64,000 nt of DNA from contig QFDA01000004.1 in the NCBI GenBank assembly GCA_003130815.1, positions 1 through 64,000 of the forward strand. Reading direction: 5' to 3'. This DNA is from Bacteroidetes bacterium SCGC AAA795-G10 (lineage in GTDB: Bacteria; Bacteroidota; Bacteroidia; Flavobacteriales; Flavobacteriaceae). The notes beneath the pieces were generated by a model. That model was not told where the DNA came from. It saw only the letters and a program-made list of their open reading frames with translations, and ran no database searches. Position 1 is the stretch's first letter. Every line of letters starts with the position of its first letter. Below, piece by piece: positions 9,039 through 18,513 of this stretch. The position numbers and the translations under genes were made by a program.

Positions 9039-9134
9039 TTAATACCATTAAAATACATTTAATAATTAAAAATTTGACTACATATAAATTCTAATTATTT
9101 AATATAACTTTAAGAATAATGTAATGTCTCTCTT

Positions 9135-11489
9135 ATGAAAAAATTATTTTACAGCTTTATTCTAGGAGTTTTAATATTTTGCTTGGGATGTATTAATAAA
9201 GCTGATAATCTTTATAATAAAGAACAAATCATGTGGTTTGAGAAAGCTGCTGACTTGTGGGAGGAAGCCTTACCAATTGGAAATGGAAGATTAGGTGCTA
9301 TGGTTTATGGTAACCCCAAAAATGAAAAAATCCAATTAAATGACGATTCGTTATGGCCCAAAGATATGGGATGGCAGCACCCTAAAGGAACATCCGATGA
9401 CTTAAAGAAAATTAGAGAAATGCTTTTTAATTACGAAAATCAAAAAGTTGACTCAATTTTAGTAAAAAAATTCTCAAATAAAACAATAGTTAGGTCTCAT
9501 CAAACTCTTGGTGATTTACTGATTAATTTCGATCATAATAAAATTACTGAGTACAAGCGTTCTTTAAATTTAAATAAAGCTATTGCTAAGGTTCAATATA
9601 AAACTGATGGGTATCCAGTTTCACAAAAAGTTTTTATTTCAGCAAAAGATCAAGCCATTGTGTATTTAATCAAAAGCGATCACCCAAAAGGTTTAAATGG
9701 TTCGATTAAGCTTGGAAGAAGAAATGATGAAGGATTCCCAACAGCAAGGTCGGTTGTAAAAGATGGTTTGTTAATCATGAATGGCGAGATAACCCAGCGC
9801 AAAGGGAGATTTGACTCAAAACCTGCTCCTATCACTAAAGGCATTCAATTTGAGACTAAATTAAAAGCAGAAAATTTTGGAGGAACACTTAAGGCCAAAG
9901 GAGATTCTATTTCTTTTAATGGAGTAAAAGAACTTAAGCTATTCATGGTCTCGAATTCATCATATTATTACAATAGCTATCAAATTCAAAATATCAAACA
10001 ATTAAAAAATTTAGAGGATTATAGTTTTAATGAACTGGAACAAAGACATGTTAAAGACCACCAGTCATTTTTTAATAGAGTGGTTTTTGATATAACTACA
10101 GATAACAGTTTGCAAAAACTACCAACGGACAAACGATTAGAGGCAGTTAAAAAAGGACGCCTGGATTTAGAGCTTCAGGAAACATTATTTCACTTTGGTA
10201 GGTATTTGCTTATATCTTCTTCTAGAGAAGGTACTCTGCCTGCAAATCTTCAAGGTTTATGGAACCAGCACATTAATGCACCATGGAATGCAGATTATCA
10301 TTTAAATATTAATCTTCAAATGAACTATTGGTTAGCGAACCTAACGCAACTTGATGAATTAAATATGCCTTTATTTGATTTTGTAGACCGTCTTATTCAA
10401 AATGGTAAAAAAACAGCACAAAAAAATTTTGGTGCACGAGGATCATTTTTACCTCATGCAACTGATATTTGGGGTCAAACATGGCTTCAAGCTTCAACTG
10501 CCTATTGGGGCGCTTCATTTGGTGCTGGAGGCTGGATGGCGCAACACTATTGGCAACACTATTTGTTTACAAAAGATTTTAATTTTTTAAAAAATCGTGC
10601 TTACCCTGCTATAAGGTCAGTTGCACTTTTTTATAGTGATTGGTTAATTGAAGACAAAAGAGATGGAAAATTAATTTCAGCTCCTTCTACTTCACCTGAG
10701 AACAGATATATCAATAAAAAGGGGGTTCCTGTAGCAAGTTGCCTAGGGAGTGCTATGGATCAACAGGTTATAAAAGAGGTTTTCACAAATTATCTAGCTG
10801 CAAGTAAAATCTTGGACACTAATGATCAATTAGCATTAAAAATAACTAAGCAGATTAAGCAGTTAAGGCCAGGTTTTCAGTTAGGAACGGATGGTAGAAT
10901 TTTAGAATGGGATAGAGAATACAAAGAATTTGAACCAGGGCACAGACATATGTCTCACCTTTATGGTTTTCATCCTGGAGATCAAGTAACATTTACGCAA
11001 ACGCCAGATTTGTTCAAAGCAGTTCGAAAAACTCTGGAATACAGACTAGAAAGTGGAGGTGCCGGTACCGGTTGGAGTCGGGCATGGTTAATTAATTGTA
11101 CGGCTCGTTTAATGGATAATAATATGACTCAAGAACATATAGAGCTTCTTTTAAAAAAATCTATCTATCCTAATCTTTTTGATGCTCACCCTCCATTTCA
11201 GATAGATGGTAATTTTGGTTACACAGCTGGTGTTGTAGAATTACTAATACAATCACACGAATCAAATATAATTAGAGTCTTACCTGCACTTCCAAATAGT
11301 TGGAAAAAAGGTACTGTGAAGGGTTTAAAAGCAAGAGGTAACATAACAGTAAGTATAGAATGGGAAAATAATAGTCTAAAAAAACTAGAATTATTGCCGA
11401 AATACGATACACAAAAAAAAGTAATCTATAATGGAAAACAGAAAATCGTTAATCTAAAAGCTGATGTTCCAACTGAAATTAAATTTTAA
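9135..11489 (+). CDS. Alpha-L-fucosidase, GH95, lipoprotein
   Basis: A 784-residue inverting 1,2-alpha-L-fucosidase-type enzyme. A lipobox (CLGC, Cys at about 19) predicts outer-membrane or periplasmic anchoring. The N-terminal beta domain has EALPIGNGRLGAMVYG, the GH95 landmark. The catalytic (alpha/alpha)6 barrel shows NADYHLNINLQMNYW, carrying the Asn pair that activates the catalytic water, then APSTSPENRY with the general acid Glu, then GHRHMSHLYGFHPG and QIDGNFG with the second catalytic Asp. Length fits the family. It is divergent from the kinase operon and convergent with the TonB receptor. Some GH95 members act on alpha-L-galactose, so substrate is not settled. Confidence 0.93.
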   Translation: MKKLFYSFILGVLIFCLGCINKADNLYNKEQIMWFEKAADLWEEALPIGNGRLGAMVYGNPKNEKIQLNDDSLWPKDMGWQHPKGTSDDLKKIREMLFNYENQKVDSILVKKFSNKTIVRSHQTLGDLLINFDHNKITEYKRSLNLNKAIAKVQYKTDGYPVSQKVFISAKDQAIVYLIKSDHPKGLNGSIKLGRRNDEGFPTARSVVKDGLLIMNGEITQRKGRFDSKPAPITKGIQFETKLKAENFGGTLKAKGDSISFNGVKELKLFMVSNSSYYYNSYQIQNIKQLKNLEDYSFNELEQRHVKDHQSFFNRVVFDITTDNSLQKLPTDKRLEAVKKGRLDLELQETLFHFGRYLLISSSREGTLPANLQGLWNQHINAPWNADYHLNINLQMNYWLANLTQLDELNMPLFDFVDRLIQNGKKTAQKNFGARGSFLPHATDIWGQTWLQASTAYWGASFGAGGWMAQHYWQHYLFTKDFNFLKNRAYPAIRSVALFYSDWLIEDKRDGKLISAPSTSPENRYINKKGVPVASCLGSAMDQQVIKEVFTNYLAASKILDTNDQLALKITKQIKQLRPGFQLGTDGRILEWDREYKEFEPGHRHMSHLYGFHPGDQVTFTQTPDLFKAVRKTLEYRLESGGAGTGWSRAWLINCTARLMDNNMTQEHIELLLKKSIYPNLFDAHPPFQIDGNFGYTAGVVELLIQSHESNIIRVLPALPNSWKKGTVKGLKARGNITVSIEWENNSLKKLELLPKYDTQKKVIYNGKQKIVNLKADVPTEIKF

Positions 11490-11518
11490 TTGTCTTGAGT
11501 TTTTAAAAAATAAAATTA

Positions 11519-13924
11519 CTATTGAAATTTAAAATTATATGTAAGGGAAACCAGAGGACTTCTTAATACTGATAGCTCATAAGAGCCAAGTGGGCTGCCA
11601 AGAAAAACATCTCCATCTACTATTCCATTTCTTTGTGTATAATAAATATTGAAAGGGTTTTTTCTTCCATATAAATTGTAGATTGTAAAAATCCAATCAC
11701 CTTTGAATTTACGATTTGGATTTTTGCTGTAAGATATTTTCCACGAAAAATCAAGTCTATGGTAAGTTGGTAATCTTGAATTGTTTCTACTTAGATAGAT
11801 AGGGATTTGTACCTTCTGTCTTTCGAAGATTCCGTTAGCAATAGTGTAAGGTCTTCCTGACTGACCAACAAAATTCAAACTAATTGAATTGTATTTATCA
11901 TTTTCGAAATTTATCGAAGCATTAATTGTGTGTGGTCTATCAAAATCTGAAATAAACCAATCATTATTATTTATTTTATACTCGGGTCTAGCCTCATTTG
12001 TTTTTAATAAACTCCTCGCCCATGAATAATTTATTACCCCATTAAATTTTCCCAAAGTCTTTTTAAAGCTAAGCTCAACTCCATACGAATTACCATTTGC
12101 TGGGCTTATTTCTCTTTCTAAAAATTCAGAAAGAAAAAAATCAGCTCCCGGCCTATAAGTAAGATTATTTTCGGTTTTTCTGTAATAACTCTCAAGAGAA
12201 AGCTCTATGAAAGAATCTGGATAATTTTTATAAAAACCTAACCCATAGGTATCATTTTTTTGAGGAAGAATATAACGATCTGAAATTTTCCATCTTGATG
12301 TTGGGAGAGGAGTGTTTGTATTATATATGTTTTGAATATATTGGAAAAGACGCGCATAGCTAACCTTAAAAGAGCTATTCTCGCCTAATTTATAATTCAG
12401 TCCAAACCTTGGCTCTGGATTAAAATAACTCACTACTAAATCGTTTTTATCAAAAAAAATAGTTGATAAAGGTGTATTGTTACTATCATATTGAGATTCT
12501 ACGTATGGACCAAACAATGAAAATTGAGTCAATCTTATCCCAGATGATAAACTAATCCTTTGACCCAAATTAAAATTTATATTAGAATAAAAAGATGTCT
12601 CATATCCATCTTCTTTACTTAGGTTCACAGGATTTATGCTATTGCCAAATCCTGGATTTAAATTTCCAGGAAAAACTTGATATCTATTAATTTCTATACC
12701 AGAATAAAAATTAAAATTTTTCTTTTTATTATCTAGGTACTCCAATTTAATACTTGAGAAATCTATCTTTGATTCAAAACTAATTACATTGTCAGAATCA
12801 ATCTCAGGGAACAGGTTTTTTGGTGAATACAAGCTTCGGATTAAAGTACCAGTAAGATTAGTTTCATTTTTAAAAGTATGAAGCCATTTTAAAGTATGGT
12901 TACTAGTTCCAAAATCATATTGATTTGAAGATGATATTATATTCTCTACAGAAGTTATTAAATCAAGTTGATAAAAATCATTACTCATAAAATTAGTGTA
13001 GGTAAGTTGATTATTTGAATTTGGTATGTACAATAATTTAACAGTAGTATCATTAAAGTTAGCTTTTGTGTTTTTTAATCTTGGAATAATAATAGGAAAA
13101 AACAAATCACTAAATCCGATTCTACCACCAGCGATAATCATCAACTTATTACTAATTATTGGTGTTGTTATTGTAAGACGACTAGACACTAAACCAATTC
13201 CACCCTCTAATTTTAATTTATCAGAATAAGGGGTTTTTGCTTTTATACCTAAGATTGAAGCAATTCTTCCTCCATATTTAGCAGGTATATTAGCTCTGTA
13301 AATATTCACTGAAGAAATTAAGTCTGGTGTAAAAACAGAAAATAAACCGAATAAATGAGTTGGATTAAACACAGGTGCTGAATCAAATAATAATAAATTT
13401 TGATCTAAAGACCCTCCCCTTATTGAGACACCATTACTAACATCACCGGTGTTATTGACACCTGCCATTAGAGTTAAACTTTTAAGAACATCAAATTCTC
13501 CTAAAGCTGCTGGTATTTTTACTAATTCTCTGCTGTTTAATTCAATTACACCCATCTGAGGGGTCTCTGTACTTTGAAATCGCTTTTGAGCTAAAAGAAC
13601 GACCTCTGAAAGTTCTTCTTCTTGAATTTCCATTGAAATCAATATTGTTTCATTTTTATTCAAATCCTTATTAATTGAGACTGATCTATAGCCCAAATAA
13701 TCGATTTGAAGACTATAGCTATCTTTTTTTAGTTTTTTTGAAAATATTCCATTTGTATTTGTGATGCCCCCACACTTGCATGGATCCAAGAGAATTGTAA
13801 CTCCATCCAAAGGGCTATTATCTGACTGATCAACAACTTTTACTGTTAATGTATAATCTTGCCCATAAATTAGCGTTGAAATAGATAAGAATGAGATACA
13901 CAATACAAATTTTAAAAATTTCAC
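11519..13924 (-). CDS. TonB-dependent receptor with carboxypeptidase-regulatory N-domain
   Basis: An 801-residue outer-membrane receptor. Signal peptide about 1-21; a CarboxypepD_reg-like Ig domain at about 23-110 (VKVVDQSDNSPLDGVTI, DYLGYRS); a plug domain at about 130-235 with GVSIRGGSLDQNLLLFDSAPV and AKYGGRIAS; the remainder is a beta barrel ending in an aromatic residue (FKFQ), as expected for BAM insertion. It follows the DUF4249 lipoprotein gene by 12 bases, the usual pairing in Flavobacteriia. At about 800 residues it is shorter than SusC proteins. The substrate is unknown; position between fucosidases and the inositol locus suggests a carbohydrate or an iron complex. Confidence 0.88.
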   Translation of the reverse strand: MKFLKFVLCISFLSISTLIYGQDYTLTVKVVDQSDNSPLDGVTILLDPCKCGGITNTNGIFSKKLKKDSYSLQIDYLGYRSVSINKDLNKNETILISMEIQEEELSEVVLLAQKRFQSTETPQMGVIELNSRELVKIPAALGEFDVLKSLTLMAGVNNTGDVSNGVSIRGGSLDQNLLLFDSAPVFNPTHLFGLFSVFTPDLISSVNIYRANIPAKYGGRIASILGIKAKTPYSDKLKLEGGIGLVSSRLTITTPIISNKLMIIAGGRIGFSDLFFPIIIPRLKNTKANFNDTTVKLLYIPNSNNQLTYTNFMSNDFYQLDLITSVENIISSSNQYDFGTSNHTLKWLHTFKNETNLTGTLIRSLYSPKNLFPEIDSDNVISFESKIDFSSIKLEYLDNKKKNFNFYSGIEINRYQVFPGNLNPGFGNSINPVNLSKEDGYETSFYSNINFNLGQRISLSSGIRLTQFSLFGPYVESQYDSNNTPLSTIFFDKNDLVVSYFNPEPRFGLNYKLGENSSFKVSYARLFQYIQNIYNTNTPLPTSRWKISDRYILPQKNDTYGLGFYKNYPDSFIELSLESYYRKTENNLTYRPGADFFLSEFLEREISPANGNSYGVELSFKKTLGKFNGVINYSWARSLLKTNEARPEYKINNNDWFISDFDRPHTINASINFENDKYNSISLNFVGQSGRPYTIANGIFERQKVQIPIYLSRNNSRLPTYHRLDFSWKISYSKNPNRKFKGDWIFTIYNLYGRKNPFNIYYTQRNGIVDGDVFLGSPLGSYELSVLRSPLVSLTYNFKFQ

Positions 13925-13936
13925 TTTTTTTTTAAT

Positions 13937-15559
13937 TTAGTTTCTACTAGGATTTAAAGGACAACACTCGCGACCATCAATGTATCCGTCACCATCGGTA
14001 TCAGGATTATTTGGATTAGTTCTTGTAATCTCTCTCTCAACAATATCTGGTAAATAGTCATTATCACTGTCTAAGGGTAAGCTATTTTGATCAAAAGGGT
14101 CAGAATCTGAAAAAATCTCGTATTCATCTATATAACCATCATTGTCATCATCCTCATCAATACAATCAGGTACTGAATCAATATCGTTATCATTTGGTAC
14201 ACTTTGAGGATCAAAATCACTTGTTCCACAAAAATTTTCATAATATAAAATATATCCGTCACCATCTGCATCATTATCACATGCATCACCAATTCCGTCA
14301 AAATCTAAATCACTTTGGTCTGAGTTAGATGTAGAGATGCAATTATCTGAGTTATTTTCAATTTCATCTCCATCTATATCGTCATTAGCTAAACTGCTAA
14401 TTTCGAAGTAATCTAAAAATTTTAAATCTAAATTTTTTGTTCTAAAGAGTGATTCTTCACAACTATACTCATATGTAAGTGGGTTTGGTATTGGATCTCC
14501 TAGCACCTCAGGTTGTAACTCCAAGAAATTGCCATAGACTCTTTCTGTTCTGTTATCACGTTTTATGAAAATTGATTTAGTTACAGCTGAAGCAGCAGTA
14601 AATCTTCCCAAAACCGTTTCATCAGGATTTGAAATATTAGTAAAGTTTCCAATTAATGCAGTGGGTAGTGGGGAATTAAGGCTTGCATTATTATCCACTA
14701 AATCCTTAATTGTTTTATAATATTTGTAAGAATCCTCTGATATGTTAAGTTTTTGAATTTCGACTAGAATATTTTGTTTTGAAGTATATGGTATTTTGCC
14801 TACAATTAGATTTGAAATTTTCTTTCCATTTGTGAATTTGTCACTATAGACAATAATTTCGTCATTGTAACTAATTTTCCAACATCTAGAATCACATGTA
14901 TATGTATAATAATCTTTAGTCAACCGTGGATTATCAAATTGGGACAAGCATTCACCATTTCTTAATACCCCATATTCACATACTTTACAGTAAGTCTCTT
15001 TTTCATATGCTTTATATTGGTAAAGAAAAAAGTTTTCATCTTCGGGAGGGTCTTTAAAATCAATAGATATTTCATTTCCTGGAAGATAGCCACCAATACC
15101 TTCATCGTATTTCATCTCCAAGTTAAACTTCTCGTTTATGCCCAATATTGGGACTTCAAAAGGTGTTACCTCAGTAGTTGATCTATATAAATTCCCGTTT
15201 GGTAAAATGACCTCTAATTCCCACTTAGAACCAGGATTTATTTTAAAAACATTTGAAACCCTATATAATTGATCTTCCTCTAAAAAATTTACTTCTTCTT
15301 TTGTTAAAGAGTTTATTAATCTTACCCTACATCCTGATATAAATTCACTCACATAATCACCAAATTCAATTTTTGTTTTTTCCACTTTAACGGAGGTTGA
15401 ACCTGGGGTTGTTGACGCCAAACCGTTAATTATAACTATATCGCTTTGAAAGTCAAAAATTGGTTCAATTGGATCAATACAGGAATATGTAATAATGCTT
15501 ATAAATAGACAAACAAATCTGTTAGAGATTATTTTTTTTGAGTGCAGAGTGAAATTCAA
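13937..15559 (-). CDS. DUF4249 lipoprotein with thrombospondin type 3-like C-terminus
   Basis: A 540-residue lipoprotein (hydrophobic start, lipobox TYSC with Cys at about 27). Residues 30-385 are a DUF4249 domain, found in Bacteroidota as the partner of a TonB receptor, with an internal four-Cys stretch (KVCEYGVLRNGECL, then TCDSRCW). From about 395 to the end, Asp-rich repeats follow (DGDEIENNSDNC, DFDGIGDACDNDADGDGY, DTDGDGYIDG), typical of calcium-binding thrombospondin type 3 repeats. It probably sits at the cell surface beside the receptor encoded 12 bases downstream. The tail could act as a rigid calcium-stabilised spacer; that is inference. Confidence 0.82.
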   Translation of the reverse strand: MNFTLHSKKIISNRFVCLFISIITYSCIDPIEPIFDFQSDIVIINGLASTTPGSTSVKVEKTKIEFGDYVSEFISGCRVRLINSLTKEEVNFLEEDQLYRVSNVFKINPGSKWELEVILPNGNLYRSTTEVTPFEVPILGINEKFNLEMKYDEGIGGYLPGNEISIDFKDPPEDENFFLYQYKAYEKETYCKVCEYGVLRNGECLSQFDNPRLTKDYYTYTCDSRCWKISYNDEIIVYSDKFTNGKKISNLIVGKIPYTSKQNILVEIQKLNISEDSYKYYKTIKDLVDNNASLNSPLPTALIGNFTNISNPDETVLGRFTAASAVTKSIFIKRDNRTERVYGNFLELQPEVLGDPIPNPLTYEYSCEESLFRTKNLDLKFLDYFEISSLANDDIDGDEIENNSDNCISTSNSDQSDLDFDGIGDACDNDADGDGYILYYENFCGTSDFDPQSVPNDNDIDSVPDCIDEDDDNDGYIDEYEIFSDSDPFDQNSLPLDSDNDYLPDIVEREITRTNPNNPDTDGDGYIDGRECCPLNPSRN

Positions 15560-15575
15560 AACAATTTTATTAAAT

Positions 15576-15583
15576 CAAATCTA
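15576..15583 (-). promoter_or_regulatory. TAnnTTTG -7 element upstream of the DUF4249/TonB pair
   Basis: TAGATTTG on the minus strand matches the Bacteroidota -7 consensus exactly and lies 17 bases before the DUF4249 start. A clean TTG at -33 is not seen. The 87-base gap also has to serve the divergent inositol oxygenase gene. Confidence 0.35.
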
Positions 15584-15646
15584 CAAATATTACAAAGTGA
15601 AAATTAATTTCAATTATTAAATAAATATTAATTTGTAATTTTAGTT

Positions 15647-16510
15647 ATGGATTCAAATAACCTAAACCCCCTTGAAAATATTGACCATTGGGAAGACGAT
15701 CTAATAAAACGTTATCCTGAAAACAAAAATGAAAAATCTCAAAAAGAATTCAGAGATTATCAAAATTCAAAAAGAGCAGAAACTGTAAGAGAATTTTATA
15801 AACTCAATCATAAGTACCAATCTTATGATTTTGTTTGTGAAAAAGAAAATAGATTTCTTCAATTCAAACAACGTGAAATGTCACTTTGGGATGCAGTTGA
15901 GTTTCTAAATACTTTAATTGATGACAGTGACCCAGATATTGAACTAGATCAATTACAACATCTGCTACAGACCTCTGAGGCAATTAGATCTGACGGCCAT
16001 CCTGATTGGTTTATTTTAACTGGATTTCTTCATGATGTTGGTAAAGTACTGTGTCTTTTTGGTGAACCTCAATGGGCAGTTGTTGGAGATACTTTTCCTG
16101 TTGGTTGTTCATTCTCAAAATCAATTGTTCATTCAGAATATTTTTCATTAAATCCTGATAGTACGAATCCGAAATACAATACAAAACTCGGTATTTACAA
16201 AGAAAACTGCGGATTAGATAATGTTAAAATGAGCTGGGGTCATGATGAATACTTATATCAAATTGTAAAAGACTATCTTCCCCAAGAAGCCTTATACATG
16301 ATAAGATACCATTCATTTTATGCACAACACAAAGAGCAAGCATACGATTATCTTATGAATGATACTGATCTAAAAATGTTTGATTGGGTAAGAAAGTTCA
16401 ATGCCTATGATTTGTATTCTAAAGCACCTGTACCACCTGATAGCCAATCACTAAAACCTTACTATGAAGATTTAGTATCCAAATATCTACCCAATACCCT
16501 TAATTTTTAA
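15647..16510 (+). CDS. Myo-inositol oxygenase
   Basis: A 287-residue cytoplasmic di-iron oxygenase that converts myo-inositol and O2 to D-glucuronate. Length matches animal MIOX (about 285). The expected metal ligands are all in place: His105, His129-Asp130 (FLHDVGK), His199 (WGHDEY), His222 (RYHSFY) and Asp255 (NAYDLYSK). The long conserved stretch LFGEPQWAVVGDTFPVGC is near-identical to eukaryotic MIOX. It is divergent from the TonB operon and convergent with the uronate operon, whose UxaC, SDR and UxuA enzymes can process its product. MIOX is patchily distributed in bacteria. No inositol transporter is obvious here. Confidence 0.95.
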   Translation: MDSNNLNPLENIDHWEDDLIKRYPENKNEKSQKEFRDYQNSKRAETVREFYKLNHKYQSYDFVCEKENRFLQFKQREMSLWDAVEFLNTLIDDSDPDIELDQLQHLLQTSEAIRSDGHPDWFILTGFLHDVGKVLCLFGEPQWAVVGDTFPVGCSFSKSIVHSEYFSLNPDSTNPKYNTKLGIYKENCGLDNVKMSWGHDEYLYQIVKDYLPQEALYMIRYHSFYAQHKEQAYDYLMNDTDLKMFDWVRKFNAYDLYSKAPVPPDSQSLKPYYEDLVSKYLPNTLNF

Positions 16511-16515
16511 TTTTT

Positions 16516-17256
16516 TTACAGTTGTGAGTAATTAAGTGGTATTAAAAAAGTACGCTTTATATCTGAGACTGTATTTGAATATTTATCTAATTTGGAAATT
16601 CTTTTCCAATTAGGGTCCGCAGAAAATTTTTTCCAATTAGCATTTCGTTCTTGCATAGATTCAAATGCTAACATATATGTAAGTGAAGGCATTAAGGGTC
16701 CTGAAATTTGCTCACCAAAGAATACAGAATATAGTCCAGTATCATCAAAAATTTTCAATTCTTCTTTATTAAACATTTCTATTTTTCTTTTAACAGCATC
16801 TTCACTATACCCTTCATAAATCCTTAATTCAAATACATTAGATTTCCGTTTTGGCTTTATTAGTTTTGGAAGCCCATCTATGGCTGTCAAAAAAGATACA
16901 TTATATCTATTGTAAACTTTGTTACTTTGGGGAACAGAATCATAAAATTTACGTGAGTTTAAGTAAACTTTATCCCTACTTAATTCTTTTAAAATATTTC
17001 CATAATGGTACACATCATCGTAAGGAATAAATAGATAAACTAACTTAGGTATTGGATCACCTAGAGTTTCAAAAACACCAATATTTTTAACCCCATGACG
17101 GTTTAAAGCTGGTATTAAAACTTTTGAAAAATATTCATGAAGTATATTTTCAGGAGAGTTAAATGGAAGTTCATACTGTCGGATTTCATAATACTCTTTT
17201 TGACTAAAGCCAACTAGATTTATAAGAAAAATTGATATTAATAAGAATTTTTTCAT
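16516..17256 (-). CDS. Secreted NIPSNAP family protein
   Basis: A 246-residue protein with a signal peptide (about 1-18, ending GFSQ) and two NIPSNAP-type ferredoxin-like domains, each starting with a REYE/RIYE-like strand: YYEIRQYELP at about 22 and VFELRIYEG at about 143. The family is of unclear biochemical role. It is the last gene of the operon Gfo/Idh, SDR, UxuA, NIPSNAP, 65 bases after UxuA, and convergent with the inositol oxygenase. A periplasmic role near uronate or keto-sugar handling is a guess from context only. Confidence 0.75.
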   Translation of the reverse strand: MKKFLLISIFLINLVGFSQKEYYEIRQYELPFNSPENILHEYFSKVLIPALNRHGVKNIGVFETLGDPIPKLVYLFIPYDDVYHYGNILKELSRDKVYLNSRKFYDSVPQSNKVYNRYNVSFLTAIDGLPKLIKPKRKSNVFELRIYEGYSEDAVKRKIEMFNKEELKIFDDTGLYSVFFGEQISGPLMPSLTYMLAFESMQERNANWKKFSADPNWKRISKLDKYSNTVSDIKRTFLIPLNYSQL

Positions 17257-17321
17257 GTTAAGAAATTTAACTTAAAATACAAAAATCCACTTTAATTTCT
17301 TCACTTATCAGATAATCTTGA

Positions 17322-18500
17322 TTAAGATAATATTTTGTCAATTCCTAAAGCTAGTCCTCGAATTTCAGCCAATCCCCTTAGCCTACCTATCGCAGAATAT
17401 CCAGGATTTGTTTTTTTATTTAAATCATCTAACATTTGATGCCCATGATCTGGTCTCATTGGAATTTTCCAATCTGATCGATTACCTTTTTTTCTTTTTT
17501 GTTCTTCAATTAAAATTGCTCTAACTACTTCAAACATGTCAAAATCACCCTCTAAATGATTAGCTTCATAAAAGTTACCTTTATCATCTCGTTTTGTGCT
17601 TCTAAGATGTAAAAAGTGAATTCGTTCAGCGAATTCTTGAAAAATTTCTAATAGATTATTGTCAGTGCGAACTCCTAATGAACCCGTACAAAATGTTAAG
17701 CCGTTTGAAAGTGAAGGAATAGCTTTAAAAATGAAATCTAAATCTTCATAAGTACTTACAACTCTTGGGATTCCAAACAAATCAAACGGAGGGTCGTCTG
17801 GATGAATACACATCCTTACACCAAATTTTTCTGCAACTGGGATAATCTGTTCTAAAAAATAAATTAAATTTTTCTGTAAATCAGACTTGTTAATTGTTTC
17901 ATAATATTCTAATTGATTTCTAAATTTTTCAAGAGAATATTCCTCTTCTGAGCCAGGTAAGCCAGCTATAATGCTCATTGAAAGTGTTTCAATTTCCTCT
18001 TTGGTGAGACTGTCATAATAGTTTTTTGCCTCCAAAATTTTATTCTCATTGTATTGCTTTTTTGCATTTTTTCTTTTTACTATAAATAAATCAAATGCAG
18101 CTAGGGCAGTTTTATCAAAATATAATGCTTTTGAACCATCTTTCATTTGGTAGTGTAAATGTGTCCGTGTCCAATCTAAAACTGGCATAAAATTGTAGCA
18201 AATATTATAAATACCACATTTAGAAAGGTTTTCAATTGTTTTCTTGTAATTTTCAATATATTTTTCAAACGAGCCTATACGGCGCTTAATATCCTCATGG
18301 ATAGGGACTGACTCAACAACTTCCCAGTCAAGTCCTGCTCTTATTATGATTTCTTTGTAAGCTTTGATAGAATCTTTTTCCCAAACAGATCCATTCGGAA
18401 CTTGATGAAGTGCTGAAACAATATTAGTTGCACCAGATTGGATTATGTCGTTCAATCCAACAGGATCATCAGGACCATACCATCTAAAAGATTCTTTCAT
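17322..18500 (-). CDS. uxuA: Mannonate dehydratase
   Basis: A 392-residue cytoplasmic TIM-barrel enzyme that dehydrates D-mannonate to 2-keto-3-deoxy-D-gluconate. Length and motifs fit UxuA: the opening FRWYGPDDPVGL, MPVLDWTRTHLHY, RMCIHPDDPPFDLFGIPR and MRPDHGHQMLDD near the end, which include Mn-binding His and Cys/Asp positions. It lies 13 bases after the SDR gene that should supply mannonate from fructuronate, and opposite UxaC in the divergent operon, completing glucuronate to KDG. KDG kinase and aldolase must lie elsewhere. Confidence 0.96.
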   Translation of the reverse strand: MKESFRWYGPDDPVGLNDIIQSGATNIVSALHQVPNGSVWEKDSIKAYKEIIIRAGLDWEVVESVPIHEDIKRRIGSFEKYIENYKKTIENLSKCGIYNICYNFMPVLDWTRTHLHYQMKDGSKALYFDKTALAAFDLFIVKRKNAKKQYNENKILEAKNYYDSLTKEEIETLSMSIIAGLPGSEEEYSLEKFRNQLEYYETINKSDLQKNLIYFLEQIIPVAEKFGVRMCIHPDDPPFDLFGIPRVVSTYEDLDFIFKAIPSLSNGLTFCTGSLGVRTDNNLLEIFQEFAERIHFLHLRSTKRDDKGNFYEANHLEGDFDMFEVVRAILIEEQKRKKGNRSDWKIPMRPDHGHQMLDDLNKKTNPGYSAIGRLRGLAEIRGLALGIDKILS

Positions 18501-18513
18501 TTATTAAACAAAA

